Position numbers and translations under genes: made by a program. This document shows, piece after piece, positions 35,442 through 44,900 of a DNA stretch of 64,000 bases. Every line of letters begins with the position of its first letter. Position 1 is the first letter of the stretch. The DNA comes from Marivirga tractuosa DSM 4126 (GTDB lineage: Bacteria; Bacteroidota; Bacteroidia; Cytophagales; Cyclobacteriaceae), in NCBI RefSeq assembly GCF_000183425.1, contig NC_014759.1:2511001-2575000 (forward strand), given 5' to 3'. The notes beneath the pieces are model-generated. The model was not told the DNA's origin, did not search any database, and saw only the letters and a list, made by a program, of their open reading frames with translations.

Positions 35442-36232
35442 ATTTTAAAGAATGTACTAATCATGATTGAATGTTCCCCAGTCTTGATAGGGTTCTGTGC
35501 TTTATAGCTTTCATAACTCCACAAATAATCCAACCTTAAGCCATTTCCATTTTTAAAAGGATAATACAAATAATATTGAGTAGACCATTTAAAATAATTG
35601 CCAAAACTTATGATTTCCCCGTCACGCACATAATCAAAAAATCCGATTTCCTCTTTATTGACAGAGGCTGGAAAACGAGTAGAAGCAAATAATGGGCGTG
35701 TTGCATACGTAAGCAGGGGAACACTATAGAATAAACCCAATTCAAAATTTCTATCCCAAAGTTCAAATGGTCTTGCCAGCATAAGGGCAGGAGCCACAGA
35801 AAATCGGGTTTCAATATGTTGGCTGTTGTTCGTAAAACTAAGATGTTGCCTTAGAGCCCATTTGGCTGAAAGATCCAATCCTGACCTTATTTTCCAACTT
35901 TTATTGGCGTCATCTGACAATTTCCAGTATCGCTGATAATGTCCTTCTAATCGATAGGTATACATTTCAGCATTGCTAATGCTGCTGGAAGGATTATTGA
36001 AATCAAACTTTGCAGAAGAGGTATTTATACTATTTTCTTTTTCTTGAAAATGCCCCAAAATCACATTTCCTCCAATGCCTTTATAAAGTAGAGGGGAAAT
36101 GCCTTCATCAATCACATTGACATAACTCCCTCCAATCCCTGTTATAAAATGCGTTTGTTTTACCTGCCCCAAACTTGGATGGCAAAAAACGAAAGTAGCA
36201 AAGGCGAGGGAGATTATGTATAGTTTATTCAA
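35438..36232 (-). CDS. Putative outer-membrane beta-barrel protein
   Basis: About 264 residues from a TTG at 36232, giving an N-terminus M(TTG)NKLYIISLAFATFVFCHPSLGQ, a good Sec signal; two more TTG codons lie just upstream and no ATG is available. The mature protein has repeated amphipathic strands (HFITGIGGSYVNVI, MYTYRLEGHYQRYWKL, FELGLFYSVPLLTYA, GLRLDYLWSYESYKA) and ends in aromatic/hydrophobic TFFKI, as beta-barrels do. It is not recognised further. It overlaps lysA by eight bases (TTGAATAA) and the S41 gene by four, so it is co-transcribed with both. Confidence 0.65.
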   Translation of the reverse strand: MNKLYIISLAFATFVFCHPSLGQVKQTHFITGIGGSYVNVIDEGISPLLYKGIGGNVILGHFQEKENSINTSSAKFDFNNPSSSISNAEMYTYRLEGHYQRYWKLSDDANKSWKIRSGLDLSAKWALRQHLSFTNNSQHIETRFSVAPALMLARPFELWDRNFELGLFYSVPLLTYATRPLFASTRFPASVNKEEIGFFDYVRDGEIISFGNYFKWSTQYYLYYPFKNGNGLRLDYLWSYESYKAQNPIKTGEHSIMISTFFKI

Positions 36233-37433
36233 AGTCAACAATTACTTGGTTTCTTAATAGGTCATCTAAAGACTCTCTTTTCCGAACGAGTTGGTCTTTA
36301 CCCTCATGTACTAAAACTTCTGCCGGTCTATATCGAGAATTATAGTTAGAAGCCATTGAAAAGCCATAAGCACCAGCATTTTTGATGGCTATTATATCGC
36401 CTTGTTTAACTTCTGATAGTCTTCTGTCTGTTCCAAAAGTATCGGTTTCACAAATATAGCCCACTACCGTATAAACCCGCTGTGTATCCGATGGATTTGA
36501 GATGTTTTCGATATGATGGTAAGCATCATACATCATGGGGCGCAATAAATGGTTCATTCCTGTATCTAACCCAACAAAGACAGTAGCAGGTGTGGTTTTT
36601 ATCACATTTACTTTAGATAGAAAATATCCTGCTTCTGAAACCAGAAACTTCCCTGGTTCGAACCATAGTTCTAGATCTTTTCCTCTACTTTTGCAGAATG
36701 CCTTAAACCTCTTGCTTACTTCTTTCCCAAGTTCTTCTATGTCTGTAGTGACATCGCCTTCTTTATAGGCTACTTTAAAGCCACTACCAAAATCTATGAA
36801 ATCTATATTAGGGAAATCTTCAGCTGCTTCAAAAATAATTTCTGTGCCTCTTAAAAAAACTTCAGAATCTAAAATGTCAGAACCTGTATGAATGTGTAAT
36901 CCCACAACATTGATATTGTAGTTTTCAATAACTCTCAACAAATGACGCATTTGCAATATGGAGATACCAAATTTTGAATCAATGTGACCAGTAGAGATTT
37001 TAGAATTTCCACCTGCCATGATATGAGGGTTCAACCGAATGCAAACCGGAACTGTATCGTGGTATCGATGACCAAATTGCTCTAAAATGGAAATATTGTC
37101 GATGTTAATCATCAATCCTAAATCCACAGCCTCTATAATTTCATCTATGGAAACACAATTAGGTGTGTACAATATATCTTTAGGCTCGAAACCAGCTTTT
37201 AGTCCCAAATAAGCCTCTTGAATAGAAACAACATCTAATCCAGTACCATGTTTCTTCATCCATTTCAACACAGAAACATTACTTAAGGCCTTGGTAGCAT
37301 ATTTAAGCTTTAAATTAATACCTGAAAAGGCATCATTAAGTCTCTTAATTTGAGATGCAATTTTGTCTGCATCATAAACATATAAAGGGGTGCCGTATTT
37401 TTTGGCAAGTGATGTTAAAACTGTATTCTCCAC
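36225..37433 (-). CDS. lysA: Diaminopimelate decarboxylase
   Basis: 402 residues of the alanine-racemase-fold PLP decarboxylases. The PLP Lys is in KYATKALSNVSVLKW (near 44-47). GTGLDVVSIQEAYLGLKAGF, LHIHTGSDI (near 195), EPGKFLVSEAG (near 280) and the dimer-interface CETDTFGTDR (near 335) are intact. It converts meso-diaminopimelate to lysine in the cytosol. The start is GTG with no in-frame ATG in the region just upstream. It begins the transcript that continues into the barrel protein and the S41 lipoprotein. Confidence 0.95.
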   Translation of the reverse strand: MENTVLTSLAKKYGTPLYVYDADKIASQIKRLNDAFSGINLKLKYATKALSNVSVLKWMKKHGTGLDVVSIQEAYLGLKAGFEPKDILYTPNCVSIDEIIEAVDLGLMINIDNISILEQFGHRYHDTVPVCIRLNPHIMAGGNSKISTGHIDSKFGISILQMRHLLRVIENYNINVVGLHIHTGSDILDSEVFLRGTEIIFEAAEDFPNIDFIDFGSGFKVAYKEGDVTTDIEELGKEVSKRFKAFCKSRGKDLELWFEPGKFLVSEAGYFLSKVNVIKTTPATVFVGLDTGMNHLLRPMMYDAYHHIENISNPSDTQRVYTVVGYICETDTFGTDRRLSEVKQGDIIAIKNAGAYGFSMASNYNSRYRPAEVLVHEGKDQLVRKRESLDDLLRNQVIVDFE

Positions 37434-37474
37434 TGAATGAAATTTAGTATATAATTGATTCTAAAGTAACTCTT

Positions 37475-39505
37475 TCAAATGCTGATTTTATCGTAAAATT
37501 GTTCCAAATCTTCGGGTTTACCAAATACAAAAATGGTATCTCCTTTTTTTGGAGTGGTTTCCGGTCCAATTTGGGTAGTTAAATCACCCTCTCTTTTCAA
37601 ACCTATCACTGTAACACCGAATTTATGGCGAATGTTAGTTTCTGCTATCGGTTTATCGGTGATTTCATTGTGGTCTTTTTCAATTTCATAGCAAGCGGTC
37701 GTTAAATTTGGAAATTCCTCCGTCAGTTTTTGCATTGGACTCCTTTTGAGAACACCTCTGAGCATTTCATAATTATCTGCTCGTACATTACGGACAAACT
37801 CTTTGATTTTTTTCTGGGGGATAAAATATTGATTCAACACCCTGGTGAAAATTTCAACCGAAGTTTCAAATTCCTCTGGTATAACTTCATCTGCTCCTAA
37901 GCGAAGATTCTCTTCGGTTTCAGCTATGAATCTAGTTCTCACTATTATATGAATAGTATTGCTAATCGTTCTGATTTGAGTGACAATTCTCTTAGTTGCC
38001 AGGGGATCTGAAATAGCAATAACCACTACTTTTGCTTTATAAACGCCAAGACCTTTTAAAACTTCAGGCTGAATAGCATCTCCGTAGTGAATCGGTTCTC
38101 CCAATGCTTTATATTTTTTGATCGTATCAGGATTCATTTCACAAATGACATAAGGAATGCCTGCACTTTTAGCTGCTTTAGCCACGTTCTGACCATTCAG
38201 TCCAAATCCTATAATCACAATATGTTTATCTAGCTCTTCCTCTGGTATTTCAGCACCTTCTTCAGGGGCTTCGGGAAAAGAGAAGAACATTCTTTGTGTC
38301 TTATTACCAATTGCAGAAGCCAATCTACTAGCGGCTAACTTATCTGCCAATTTTGGAGAAATACTCATCATAAAGGGAGTAATTCCCATGGTGAAAAGTG
38401 AAACTGATAAGAAATATTGATAGGTCAAATCTGAAATTACAGCATATGTAATTCCTACTGTGGATAAAATGAATGCAAATTCACCTACTTGAAAGATTGA
38501 AAAGCCAATTCTGTAGGAAGTTCTCCCTGGATACCCTAAAAAAGCTCCAGCGAGTGTAGCAATTAATGACTTTCCAATTACGGTAGCTACCATCAATCCA
38601 ATTATGATGAGGAAATGATCTGCTACAAAAAAGATATCCAAAAGCATCCCTATTGACACAAAAAAGAAGGAGGTGAATAGCTCATGAAAAGGTAAGATAT
38701 TGCTTGCTGCCTGGTGACTATATTCTGATTCAGATACAATAAGTCCAGCTAAGAAGGCACCGAGTGCAAGAGATAGTCCTAAAGCAGAACTCAGCCATGC
38801 TATGGAAAAACAGATTAATACGATTACGAGTATGAACAGCTCCTTACTTCTGGTTTTAGCAATTTGATAAAACAGCCATGGCACGATATATCTTGCACTT
38901 ACTAAAACGAATGCAATTAGTAATGCTGCCTTTAGCACCATCATGAGGATTTCCATCCAGATGTTTTGAGATTCCCCAGCCAAAAGGGGAGTAAATAACA
39001 TCATTGGGACTACTATGATATCCTGGAAAATCAATATAGCCAAAATGGTTTTCCCATGTGGAGTAGTAGTTTCTCCTTTATCTTGAATGATTTTGAGTAC
39101 AATAGCCGTACTACTCAGTGAGAAAAGAAAGCCAAGAAAAATAGCGGCACTCAAATCAAATCCTGTATTGAGTGCAATAAGCATTACCAGCAAAATAGTA
39201 CCCACCACTTGCACTGTTCCGCCTATGAATACGGCACGTTTGATGGAGATTAAGCTTTTGATAGAAAACTCAATTCCAATAATAAATAACAAGAGGATTA
39301 CACCTATTTCTGCAAATACTTTTACGCCTTCCGTGGCATCAATCAACTGGAAGCCATAAGGCCCAGCTATTATACCCGTGATTAAGAACCCGATGATTGG
39401 CGGCACTTTTAGTTTTCGGAAGAGAAGAATTACAAAAATAGAAAGTCCTAAAATGACTACGATGTCACTTAAAATAGGAATATCTACACTGGCAGCTAAA
39501 ATCAT
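37475..39505 (-). CDS. CPA2-family monovalent cation:H+ antiporter with RCK (TrkA-N/C) domains
   Basis: 676 residues. The N-terminal ~400 residues have about 12 membrane helices with the Na/H-exchanger core (FRKLKVPPIIGFLITGIIAGP, LLLFIIGIEFSIKSL, LALGAFLAGLIVSESEYSH). A TrkA-N nucleotide-binding domain follows (IVIIGFGLNGQNVAKAA, near 430; VICEMNPDTIKK), then TrkA-C (near 575-676; HKFGVTVIGLKREGDLTTQIGPE). It resembles KefB/KefC-type K+/H+ antiporters regulated by NAD(H). 41 bases lie before lysA on the same strand. Confidence 0.92.
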   Translation of the reverse strand: MILAASVDIPILSDIVVILGLSIFVILLFRKLKVPPIIGFLITGIIAGPYGFQLIDATEGVKVFAEIGVILLLFIIGIEFSIKSLISIKRAVFIGGTVQVVGTILLVMLIALNTGFDLSAAIFLGFLFSLSSTAIVLKIIQDKGETTTPHGKTILAILIFQDIIVVPMMLFTPLLAGESQNIWMEILMMVLKAALLIAFVLVSARYIVPWLFYQIAKTRSKELFILVIVLICFSIAWLSSALGLSLALGAFLAGLIVSESEYSHQAASNILPFHELFTSFFFVSIGMLLDIFFVADHFLIIIGLMVATVIGKSLIATLAGAFLGYPGRTSYRIGFSIFQVGEFAFILSTVGITYAVISDLTYQYFLSVSLFTMGITPFMMSISPKLADKLAASRLASAIGNKTQRMFFSFPEAPEEGAEIPEEELDKHIVIIGFGLNGQNVAKAAKSAGIPYVICEMNPDTIKKYKALGEPIHYGDAIQPEVLKGLGVYKAKVVVIAISDPLATKRIVTQIRTISNTIHIIVRTRFIAETEENLRLGADEVIPEEFETSVEIFTRVLNQYFIPQKKIKEFVRNVRADNYEMLRGVLKRSPMQKLTEEFPNLTTACYEIEKDHNEITDKPIAETNIRHKFGVTVIGLKREGDLTTQIGPETTPKKGDTIFVFGKPEDLEQFYDKISI

Positions 39506-39732
39506 AGGATCTTTAATTTAACCTCAAAAATAATCATATATACTAAACTTTTCAGTTGAATGCCCAACTCAATTATAAATTATTTGTCTTTTATCCTCCA
39601 TGATAAATACGGTGGAGAAAAATTCAGTTATGATTTTTACGGATTCATCATGAAAATCATCGTCTTGAGTCAGTATTTTTATTTAAGAAAGAATACTCGC
39701 CTTTAATTTGCTAACATAAATCAACAGAAATT

Positions 39733-42126
39733 ATGCGAGCTATGAGAAAAATAATTATCACCACGATATTATCCATGACCATATTCATTGGATTTGGTCA
39801 AGATGAAAATACAGAAGCAGAACTTTCGCAAAATGTAAGGGGAACCATTGTCGATAAGGTGACTCAATCCCCGCTACCGGGCGCTAGTATCAAAATTATT
39901 GATAGTGATCCACTGATTGGTACCACCACAAATGTAAATGGTCAATTTTTGCTTAAAGATATTGCTATTGGGAGAATTAGCCTAAAAGTATCCTACATCG
40001 GATATGAAAGCATTTTTATCAATCAGCTGCAAGTTACCAGCGGAAAGGAAGTTGTATTAGATTTAGAATTGCAAGAAAGCATTGAGCAATTGTCAGAAGT
40101 AACGGTTAAGGCTAAGCAAAACCCTCAGAATGCTTCTAACGATTTGGCTTTAGTAAGTGCCAGAGGATTTGATATGGAGGAAACCAACCGTTATGCAGGG
40201 GCAAGAAATGACCCTGCGCGGATGGCGCAAAACTTTGCGGGTGTTAGCGGAGCCAATGATTCTAGAAACGATATCATCATCAGGGGAAATTCTCCAAGTG
40301 GTGTTCTGTGGAGATTAGAAGGAATCGACATTCCTAATCCCAATCACTTTGGTGCTTTGGGAACTACAGGCGGACCTGTCAGTATTCTTAATAATAACCT
40401 TTTAGCGAAAAGTGATTTTATGACTAGTGCATTTCCAGCGGAATATGGAAATGCCACGGCTGGTGTATTTGACTTGAAAATGAGAAAAGGTAATTCATTT
40501 AAGCGAGAACATATTTTTCAGGTAGGTTTTAACGGCTTCGAATTGGGAACAGAAGGCCCCATCGGAAAAGAAGGCGGAGCATCTTATTTATTAAATTACA
40601 GATATTCCACCTTAGCTTTGATGGATGATGTTGGTTTATCGCCCGGAACTGGAAATGCAGTCCCATTTTATCAGGATTTTTCTGCCAAAGTAGATGTGCC
40701 AACCGAAAAACTGGGAAAATTTAGCTTGTTCGCTATCGCAGGTAAAAGTAATATTGATTTGCTAGGATCGGAAACCGACTCTACAGAAACTGATTTGTAT
40801 TCTGAAGTATCTCAAAATATATATAATTCTGCTAAAATGGGAGTAGTAGGACTTTCCAATACGCAATATTATAATGAAGATGCATACGGAATCATCAGCC
40901 TTTCTGCTGACTACACTTATACTGGCAATATTGTGGATTCATTAAGTACTGAGAATAGAAATCCGCAGCCGTTTTACAGAAGTAATTATGGATTGACCAA
41001 ATACAGAGCGCAGTATCATTTTCATCAGAAGATTAATGCAAAAAACAACTACGTGGCAGGTTTCAACTATGATGTTTTATCTTTCAACTTACAAGATAGT
41101 ATTTATAGAGCCGCGAGCGATGATTTCAGAGAACTGAGAGATGAACAAGGTGTTTCGGGACTAGCTCAAGGATTTTTTCAATGGCAGTTAAGGCTAAGCG
41201 AAAAACTGGAAGCAACAGCCGGATTACACTATCAATATTTTGCTTTTAATGGCGCTCAACAACTGGAGCCACGATTAGGGGTGAACTATCAAATGAACAA
41301 CCGCAATAGCTTGAAACTGGGTTATGGTTTACATAGTCAACTTCAAGCGATGCCGATTTATTTCCTTGAATCGGAAAGGAACGGAGATAAAATCAGAACA
41401 AATGAAAATTTAGATTTCACAAAATCACATCATTTTGTTGCAGGCTTCAATCATCAGTTTAATAAGAATTTCAAATTGAGAACGGAAGCTTATTATCAGC
41501 ATCTCTATGACGTGGCAGTGGAAAGAAATAGCAGTTCTTTTTCAATGCTAAATGCAGGAGCAGATTTTGGCGTTCCTGATGTGGATAGCTTAGTCAATAC
41601 TGGAATAGGTCACAATTATGGGTTAGAATTGACCTTGGAAAAAAGCTTTAGTAATAATTACTATTTCTTAGTTACCGCATCAATTTTTGAGTCAAAATAT
41701 CAAGGAAGTGATGAGGAATGGAGAAATACAGCCTTTAATAGTGAGTACGTATTCAATGGATTATTTGGAAGAGAATTTGAATTGGGTTCTAAGAACCGGG
41801 TGTTGGCATTGGATATTAAAAGTACTTATGCAGGCGGACAATATGTAACGCCTATTGATTTAGCAGCTTCAAGACAAGCAAAAGAGGCTGTTTATGATAC
41901 TAAAAATGCCTATTCGATGAAAAATCCGGACTATTTCAGAACTGATTTTAAAATTAGTTTCAGAATGAATAGTAAACAATTGACCCATGAATGGGCGCTG
42001 GATATTCAAAATGTATTCAATACGCAAAATCTATTCAGAAGAATCTATAATCCTGTAACGGAAGAAATAGTAAGAAATAACCAATTAGGAATCTACCCAA
42101 TTCCGCAATATAGGTTAACTTTTTAA
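39733..42126 (+). CDS. TonB-dependent receptor with CarboxypepD_reg N-terminus
   Basis: 797 residues. A short signal peptide (to FIGFGQ) precedes a CarboxypepD_reg-like domain (about 35-120; GTIVDKVTQSPLPGASIKI, VSYIGYESIFI), then the plug (near 145-250; IIIRGNSPSGVLWRLEGIDIPN) and a 22-stranded-type barrel ending LGIYPIPQYRLTF. There is no SusD partner, so glycan import is not implied; the substrate is unknown. It is followed by a GC-rich repeat and then, on the same strand, a small membrane protein, LytS-type kinase, DUF2306-like protein and LytTR regulator. An alternative start (MRKI) lies three codons on. Confidence 0.9.
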   Translation: MRAMRKIIITTILSMTIFIGFGQDENTEAELSQNVRGTIVDKVTQSPLPGASIKIIDSDPLIGTTTNVNGQFLLKDIAIGRISLKVSYIGYESIFINQLQVTSGKEVVLDLELQESIEQLSEVTVKAKQNPQNASNDLALVSARGFDMEETNRYAGARNDPARMAQNFAGVSGANDSRNDIIIRGNSPSGVLWRLEGIDIPNPNHFGALGTTGGPVSILNNNLLAKSDFMTSAFPAEYGNATAGVFDLKMRKGNSFKREHIFQVGFNGFELGTEGPIGKEGGASYLLNYRYSTLALMDDVGLSPGTGNAVPFYQDFSAKVDVPTEKLGKFSLFAIAGKSNIDLLGSETDSTETDLYSEVSQNIYNSAKMGVVGLSNTQYYNEDAYGIISLSADYTYTGNIVDSLSTENRNPQPFYRSNYGLTKYRAQYHFHQKINAKNNYVAGFNYDVLSFNLQDSIYRAASDDFRELRDEQGVSGLAQGFFQWQLRLSEKLEATAGLHYQYFAFNGAQQLEPRLGVNYQMNNRNSLKLGYGLHSQLQAMPIYFLESERNGDKIRTNENLDFTKSHHFVAGFNHQFNKNFKLRTEAYYQHLYDVAVERNSSSFSMLNAGADFGVPDVDSLVNTGIGHNYGLELTLEKSFSNNYYFLVTASIFESKYQGSDEEWRNTAFNSEYVFNGLFGREFELGSKNRVLALDIKSTYAGGQYVTPIDLAASRQAKEAVYDTKNAYSMKNPDYFRTDFKISFRMNSKQLTHEWALDIQNVFNTQNLFRRIYNPVTEEIVRNNQLGIYPIPQYRLTF

Positions 42127-42144
42127 CAAGATGTTCAGCACTAA

Positions 42145-42242
42145 AACACCCCTATAATCCCCTCGAGGGGATAGTCCTCACAGATTAAAATTAGAAGTAA
42201 ATCCGTGTGACTCCCCCCTTGAGGGGGGCGAAGGGGGGTGTT
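42145..42242. repeat. GC-rich MITE-like element (98 bp)
   Basis: AACACCCCT (42145-42153) and AGGGG..GTGTT (ending 42242) are terminal inverted repeats. The left half has a perfect 14-base palindrome, TCCCCTCGAGGGGA (42158-42171), and the right half a CCCCCC-TTGA-GGGGGG hairpin preceded by GTAAATCCGTGTGA. The latter sequence matches the right half of the element at 23334-23514, so these are two copies of one family. It begins 18 bases after the TonB receptor stop. Confidence 0.65.
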
Positions 42243-42311
42243 AATTTTGGCAGAGTGCTTTTTAAGAACATCGTTAGCAGAAAAAATATCTTTAATAAAA
42301 AAAATCAAATT

Positions 42312-42476
42312 ATGTCAAAAATCCAAAATTTGGAAGGAATCATGAGAAAGAAATGGAATAATCTAAGCAAATTAGAAGTAGCAATTTTTAAGATAATCAT
42401 TATACTGCTATTAGGACTATTCATTTTTACAATGGGCATAGAAGCAGGAAATACAATTTATAAAGCCATTAATTAA
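42312..42476 (+). CDS. 54-residue single-pass membrane protein
   Basis: The protein reads MSKIQNLEGIMRKKWNNLSK, then one hydrophobic helix (LEVAIFKIIIILLLGLFIFTMGI) and ends EAGNTIYKAIN. The preceding in-frame stretch overlaps the GC-rich repeat, so a start in it (42207) is rejected. It lies eight bases before the sensor kinase start, in the same operon. No recognised family. It might modulate the kinase or its membrane signal. Confidence 0.6.
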   Translation: MSKIQNLEGIMRKKWNNLSKLEVAIFKIIIILLLGLFIFTMGIEAGNTIYKAIN

Positions 42477-42484
42477 GGTTGAAA

Positions 42485-43486
42485 ATGAAAATTAGGGAGC
42501 CATACGATCGATATTTAATGATGCTGGGATTAGCGACTGTCTTAACAGCCACTAATCCCAAAGGCTCTTTTTGGACAGTATTTGTCATCACCCTTCTCTT
42601 TACTTTTGCCTATTGGGAAGGCAATTATCATATAGTAAGTTGGGTAAGAACAAAATTTCCTGCATTGAAAGACACCAAAAAGAGGATATCTACCCAAATA
42701 ACCTGGTCTTTTTTGTACACAATTGCCGTTGCTAGCTTTTTGGTTGTTTTACTACACTTTTTAGGATTTGTGCCCTATTCAGCGAAGTATCACCTATTCA
42801 ACCTGGCACTTGGATTGGGGATTACCGTGATCATATCCATCATTTACGAAACGATTTGCTATTTCCAACTTTGGAAAGAGGCACTTTTAGAAAGTGAAAG
42901 ATTGAAGAAAGTAGAAGCTCGATTGCAGTATGAGAGTCTTAAAAATCAAGTCAATCCGCATTTTCTATTCAATAGTTTAAATACGCTATCATCTTTGATT
43001 TCGGTCAATCCTGAGAAAGCAGAATTGTTTGTGCAGGAGTTTTCCAAAATATATAGATATGTGCTGGAAGTAAGGGAAAAAAGTTTTGTGCCGCTTAAAA
43101 ATGAAATCGACTTCGTGGATTCTTATATTTATCTACAGAAAATCCGATTCGATGATAATTTATACTTTGAAAACAGTATTAAAACCGAATTAGATGACTT
43201 ATTTATTCCACCCTTAATCCTTCAAAATTTAGTGGAGAATTGTATAAAGCATAATACTATTAATGAGAATAATCCACTCAAGATTGAATTGAAGTTGGAA
43301 AAGGGCATACTAAAAGTAGTGAATAATTTACAGCAACGAAGTGAGGATTACCCTTCAACGAAAACGGGCTTATATAATATCGAACAAAGATTTAAACTAC
43401 TCAACGGTGAAGCGCCAAAATTTTATAAAGATAATGGGCATTTCATAGCAGAAATTAAACTTCAAACCCTAAGTACGGGGAATTAA
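42485..43486 (+). CDS. LytS/YehU-type membrane sensor histidine kinase
   Basis: 333 residues from the ATG at 42485 (AAGG upstream; a TTG at 42479 is a less likely start). Four membrane helices occupy residues ~12-135. The kinase part has the His-kinase (PF06580) motif QVNPHFLFNSLNTLSSL with the phosphoacceptor His (near 160) and the ATP-binding PPLILQNLVENCIKHN (near 240). The G1/G2 region of the usual HATPase domain is short (TKTGLYNIEQRF). It is expected to phosphorylate the LytTR regulator encoded two genes downstream. Confidence 0.9.
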   Translation: MKIREPYDRYLMMLGLATVLTATNPKGSFWTVFVITLLFTFAYWEGNYHIVSWVRTKFPALKDTKKRISTQITWSFLYTIAVASFLVVLLHFLGFVPYSAKYHLFNLALGLGITVIISIIYETICYFQLWKEALLESERLKKVEARLQYESLKNQVNPHFLFNSLNTLSSLISVNPEKAELFVQEFSKIYRYVLEVREKSFVPLKNEIDFVDSYIYLQKIRFDDNLYFENSIKTELDDLFIPPLILQNLVENCIKHNTINENNPLKIELKLEKGILKVVNNLQQRSEDYPSTKTGLYNIEQRFKLLNGEAPKFYKDNGHFIAEIKLQTLSTGN

Positions 43487-43488
43487 AA

Positions 43489-44148
43489 ATGGAAAGGATT
43501 TATGACATATTGTTGGTTATTCATATTGCAGCAGGGTTTGCAGGTTTGTTAAGTGGCCTGCTCAATATGAGTATGAAAAAGGGAGGCAAAACGCACCGAA
43601 TTGTAGGTAAATTCTTTGTGGGCGGGATGATGACTTCTTCGATTATTGCACTAATCATGGCCAGTATCAAAATCAATTATTTTTTGTTTGTGGTAGGAAT
43701 CTTTACGATATACCTCGTGGGTACAGGCAACCGCTATATTTATTTAAAGATGTTAGGCAACTCTCAAAAACCAAAAATGATAGATTGGCTATTGACAATA
43801 GGAATGTTTTTAATGGGAATAGCTTTTATCATGCTTGGCGTTATTCTGTTAAAAGACCAGAATAATTCTTTTGGGATCGTCCCAATTGTTTTTGCTTTTG
43901 TGGGATTTGGAAGTGTGCGTGAGGATATTTTAAATTATAAAGGAAGGATAAAATCACCAAAATTTTGGCTTAAAGCCCATATTTCTCGTATGTCCGGAGG
44001 CTTTATTGCGGCTTCAACCGCATTTTTGGCAGTGAACGCAGCTAAAATACCTTTGGAAATTCCAACATTTGTGTATTGGTTGCTTCCGACCATTTTGATT
44101 ACGCCATTGATTTCTATGTGGCAAAGAAAATTAAGAGCAAAGAGATGA
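43489..44148 (+). CDS. DUF2306-like multi-pass membrane protein
   Basis: 219 residues with six or seven membrane helices. The opening LVIHIAAGFAGLLSGLLNMSMKKGGKTHRIVGKFFVGGM matches the DUF2306 pattern (HI..G..ALLSG, then K-G-K-x-HR). Function unknown. It lies two bases after the kinase stop and its stop overlaps the LytTR start as ATGA (44145-44148), so it is an integral member of the kinase/regulator operon. A sensory or redox-membrane role is possible but not supported. Confidence 0.7.
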   Translation: MERIYDILLVIHIAAGFAGLLSGLLNMSMKKGGKTHRIVGKFFVGGMMTSSIIALIMASIKINYFLFVVGIFTIYLVGTGNRYIYLKMLGNSQKPKMIDWLLTIGMFLMGIAFIMLGVILLKDQNNSFGIVPIVFAFVGFGSVREDILNYKGRIKSPKFWLKAHISRMSGGFIAASTAFLAVNAAKIPLEIPTFVYWLLPTILITPLISMWQRKLRAKR

Positions 44149-44900
44149 ATGCAGTAATTATTGAAGATGAAAAATTAGCCGCTCAAAAGCTTCAAAAAAT
44201 GCTTGCTAGAATTCAACCTGGTTTGAAGATAGTAAAAGTGATGGGGAGCATTGAGGAAGCAGTGGATTTTTTTCAAAATGAGCATGATGTAGAATTAGTG
44301 TTTTTAGATATTCACCTTTCAGATGGCAGTAGCTTTAATATTTTTGATAAGATTGAAATAAAAGCACCTATCATTTTCACTACTGCCTATGACGAATATG
44401 CCCTTAAGGCATTTAAGGTTAATAGCATTGATTATCTTTTAAAGCCTATAGCCGAAACTGATTTATTGAAAGCTTTGGATAAGTTAAAAAACATCACTGA
44501 GAAGGAAGAGAAAGTAAATGTGGAAAAATTTCTGTCTGCCTTTAAAGAAAACAAACCAGCCTTCAAGCAGCGGTTTTTAGTTTCTTACGGAAGCCAGATC
44601 AAATCAATAAAAGCAGAGGAAACAGCATATTTTTATGCAGACAATAAAATGGTGTTTCTGGTTAGTCATTCTGGTCATAAATATGTTACAAATGACACTT
44701 TGGATCACTTAGAACATTCTCTTGACCCCATGGAATTTTTTCGAGTCAACCGAACATTCATGATAGGAATCAATTCAATTAAACAAATGCACACCTATTC
44801 TCGAAGTCGCATCAAAATCGATTTACTTCCAGAATGTGAGAAGGAATGTATAGTCAGCACAGAGAAATGCGGTGGTTTTAAAGAATGGTTAGGTAAATGA
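44145..44900 (+). CDS. LytTR-family response regulator
   Basis: 251 residues from the ATG at 44145 (longer starts lie inside DUF2306). The receiver domain has the acidic pocket IIEDEKLAA and the phosphoacceptor in VELVFLDIHLSDGSS (Asp near 56), plus TTAYDEYALKAF and the Lys in YLLKPI. The C-terminal LytTR DNA-binding domain is seen in RFLVSYGSQIKSIKAEETAYFY and DPMEFFRVNRTFMIGINSI. It is presumably phosphorylated by the LytS-type kinase two genes upstream. Target genes cannot be inferred. Confidence 0.93.
   Translation: MNAVIIEDEKLAAQKLQKMLARIQPGLKIVKVMGSIEEAVDFFQNEHDVELVFLDIHLSDGSSFNIFDKIEIKAPIIFTTAYDEYALKAFKVNSIDYLLKPIAETDLLKALDKLKNITEKEEKVNVEKFLSAFKENKPAFKQRFLVSYGSQIKSIKAEETAYFYADNKMVFLVSHSGHKYVTNDTLDHLEHSLDPMEFFRVNRTFMIGINSIKQMHTYSRSRIKIDLLPECEKECIVSTEKCGGFKEWLGK

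Noticed and set aside
42207..42311. 35-codon N-terminal extension of the 54-residue membrane protein
   Set aside because: It is translated from the GC-rich repeat (TPPLRGAKGG), which is not gene sequence.
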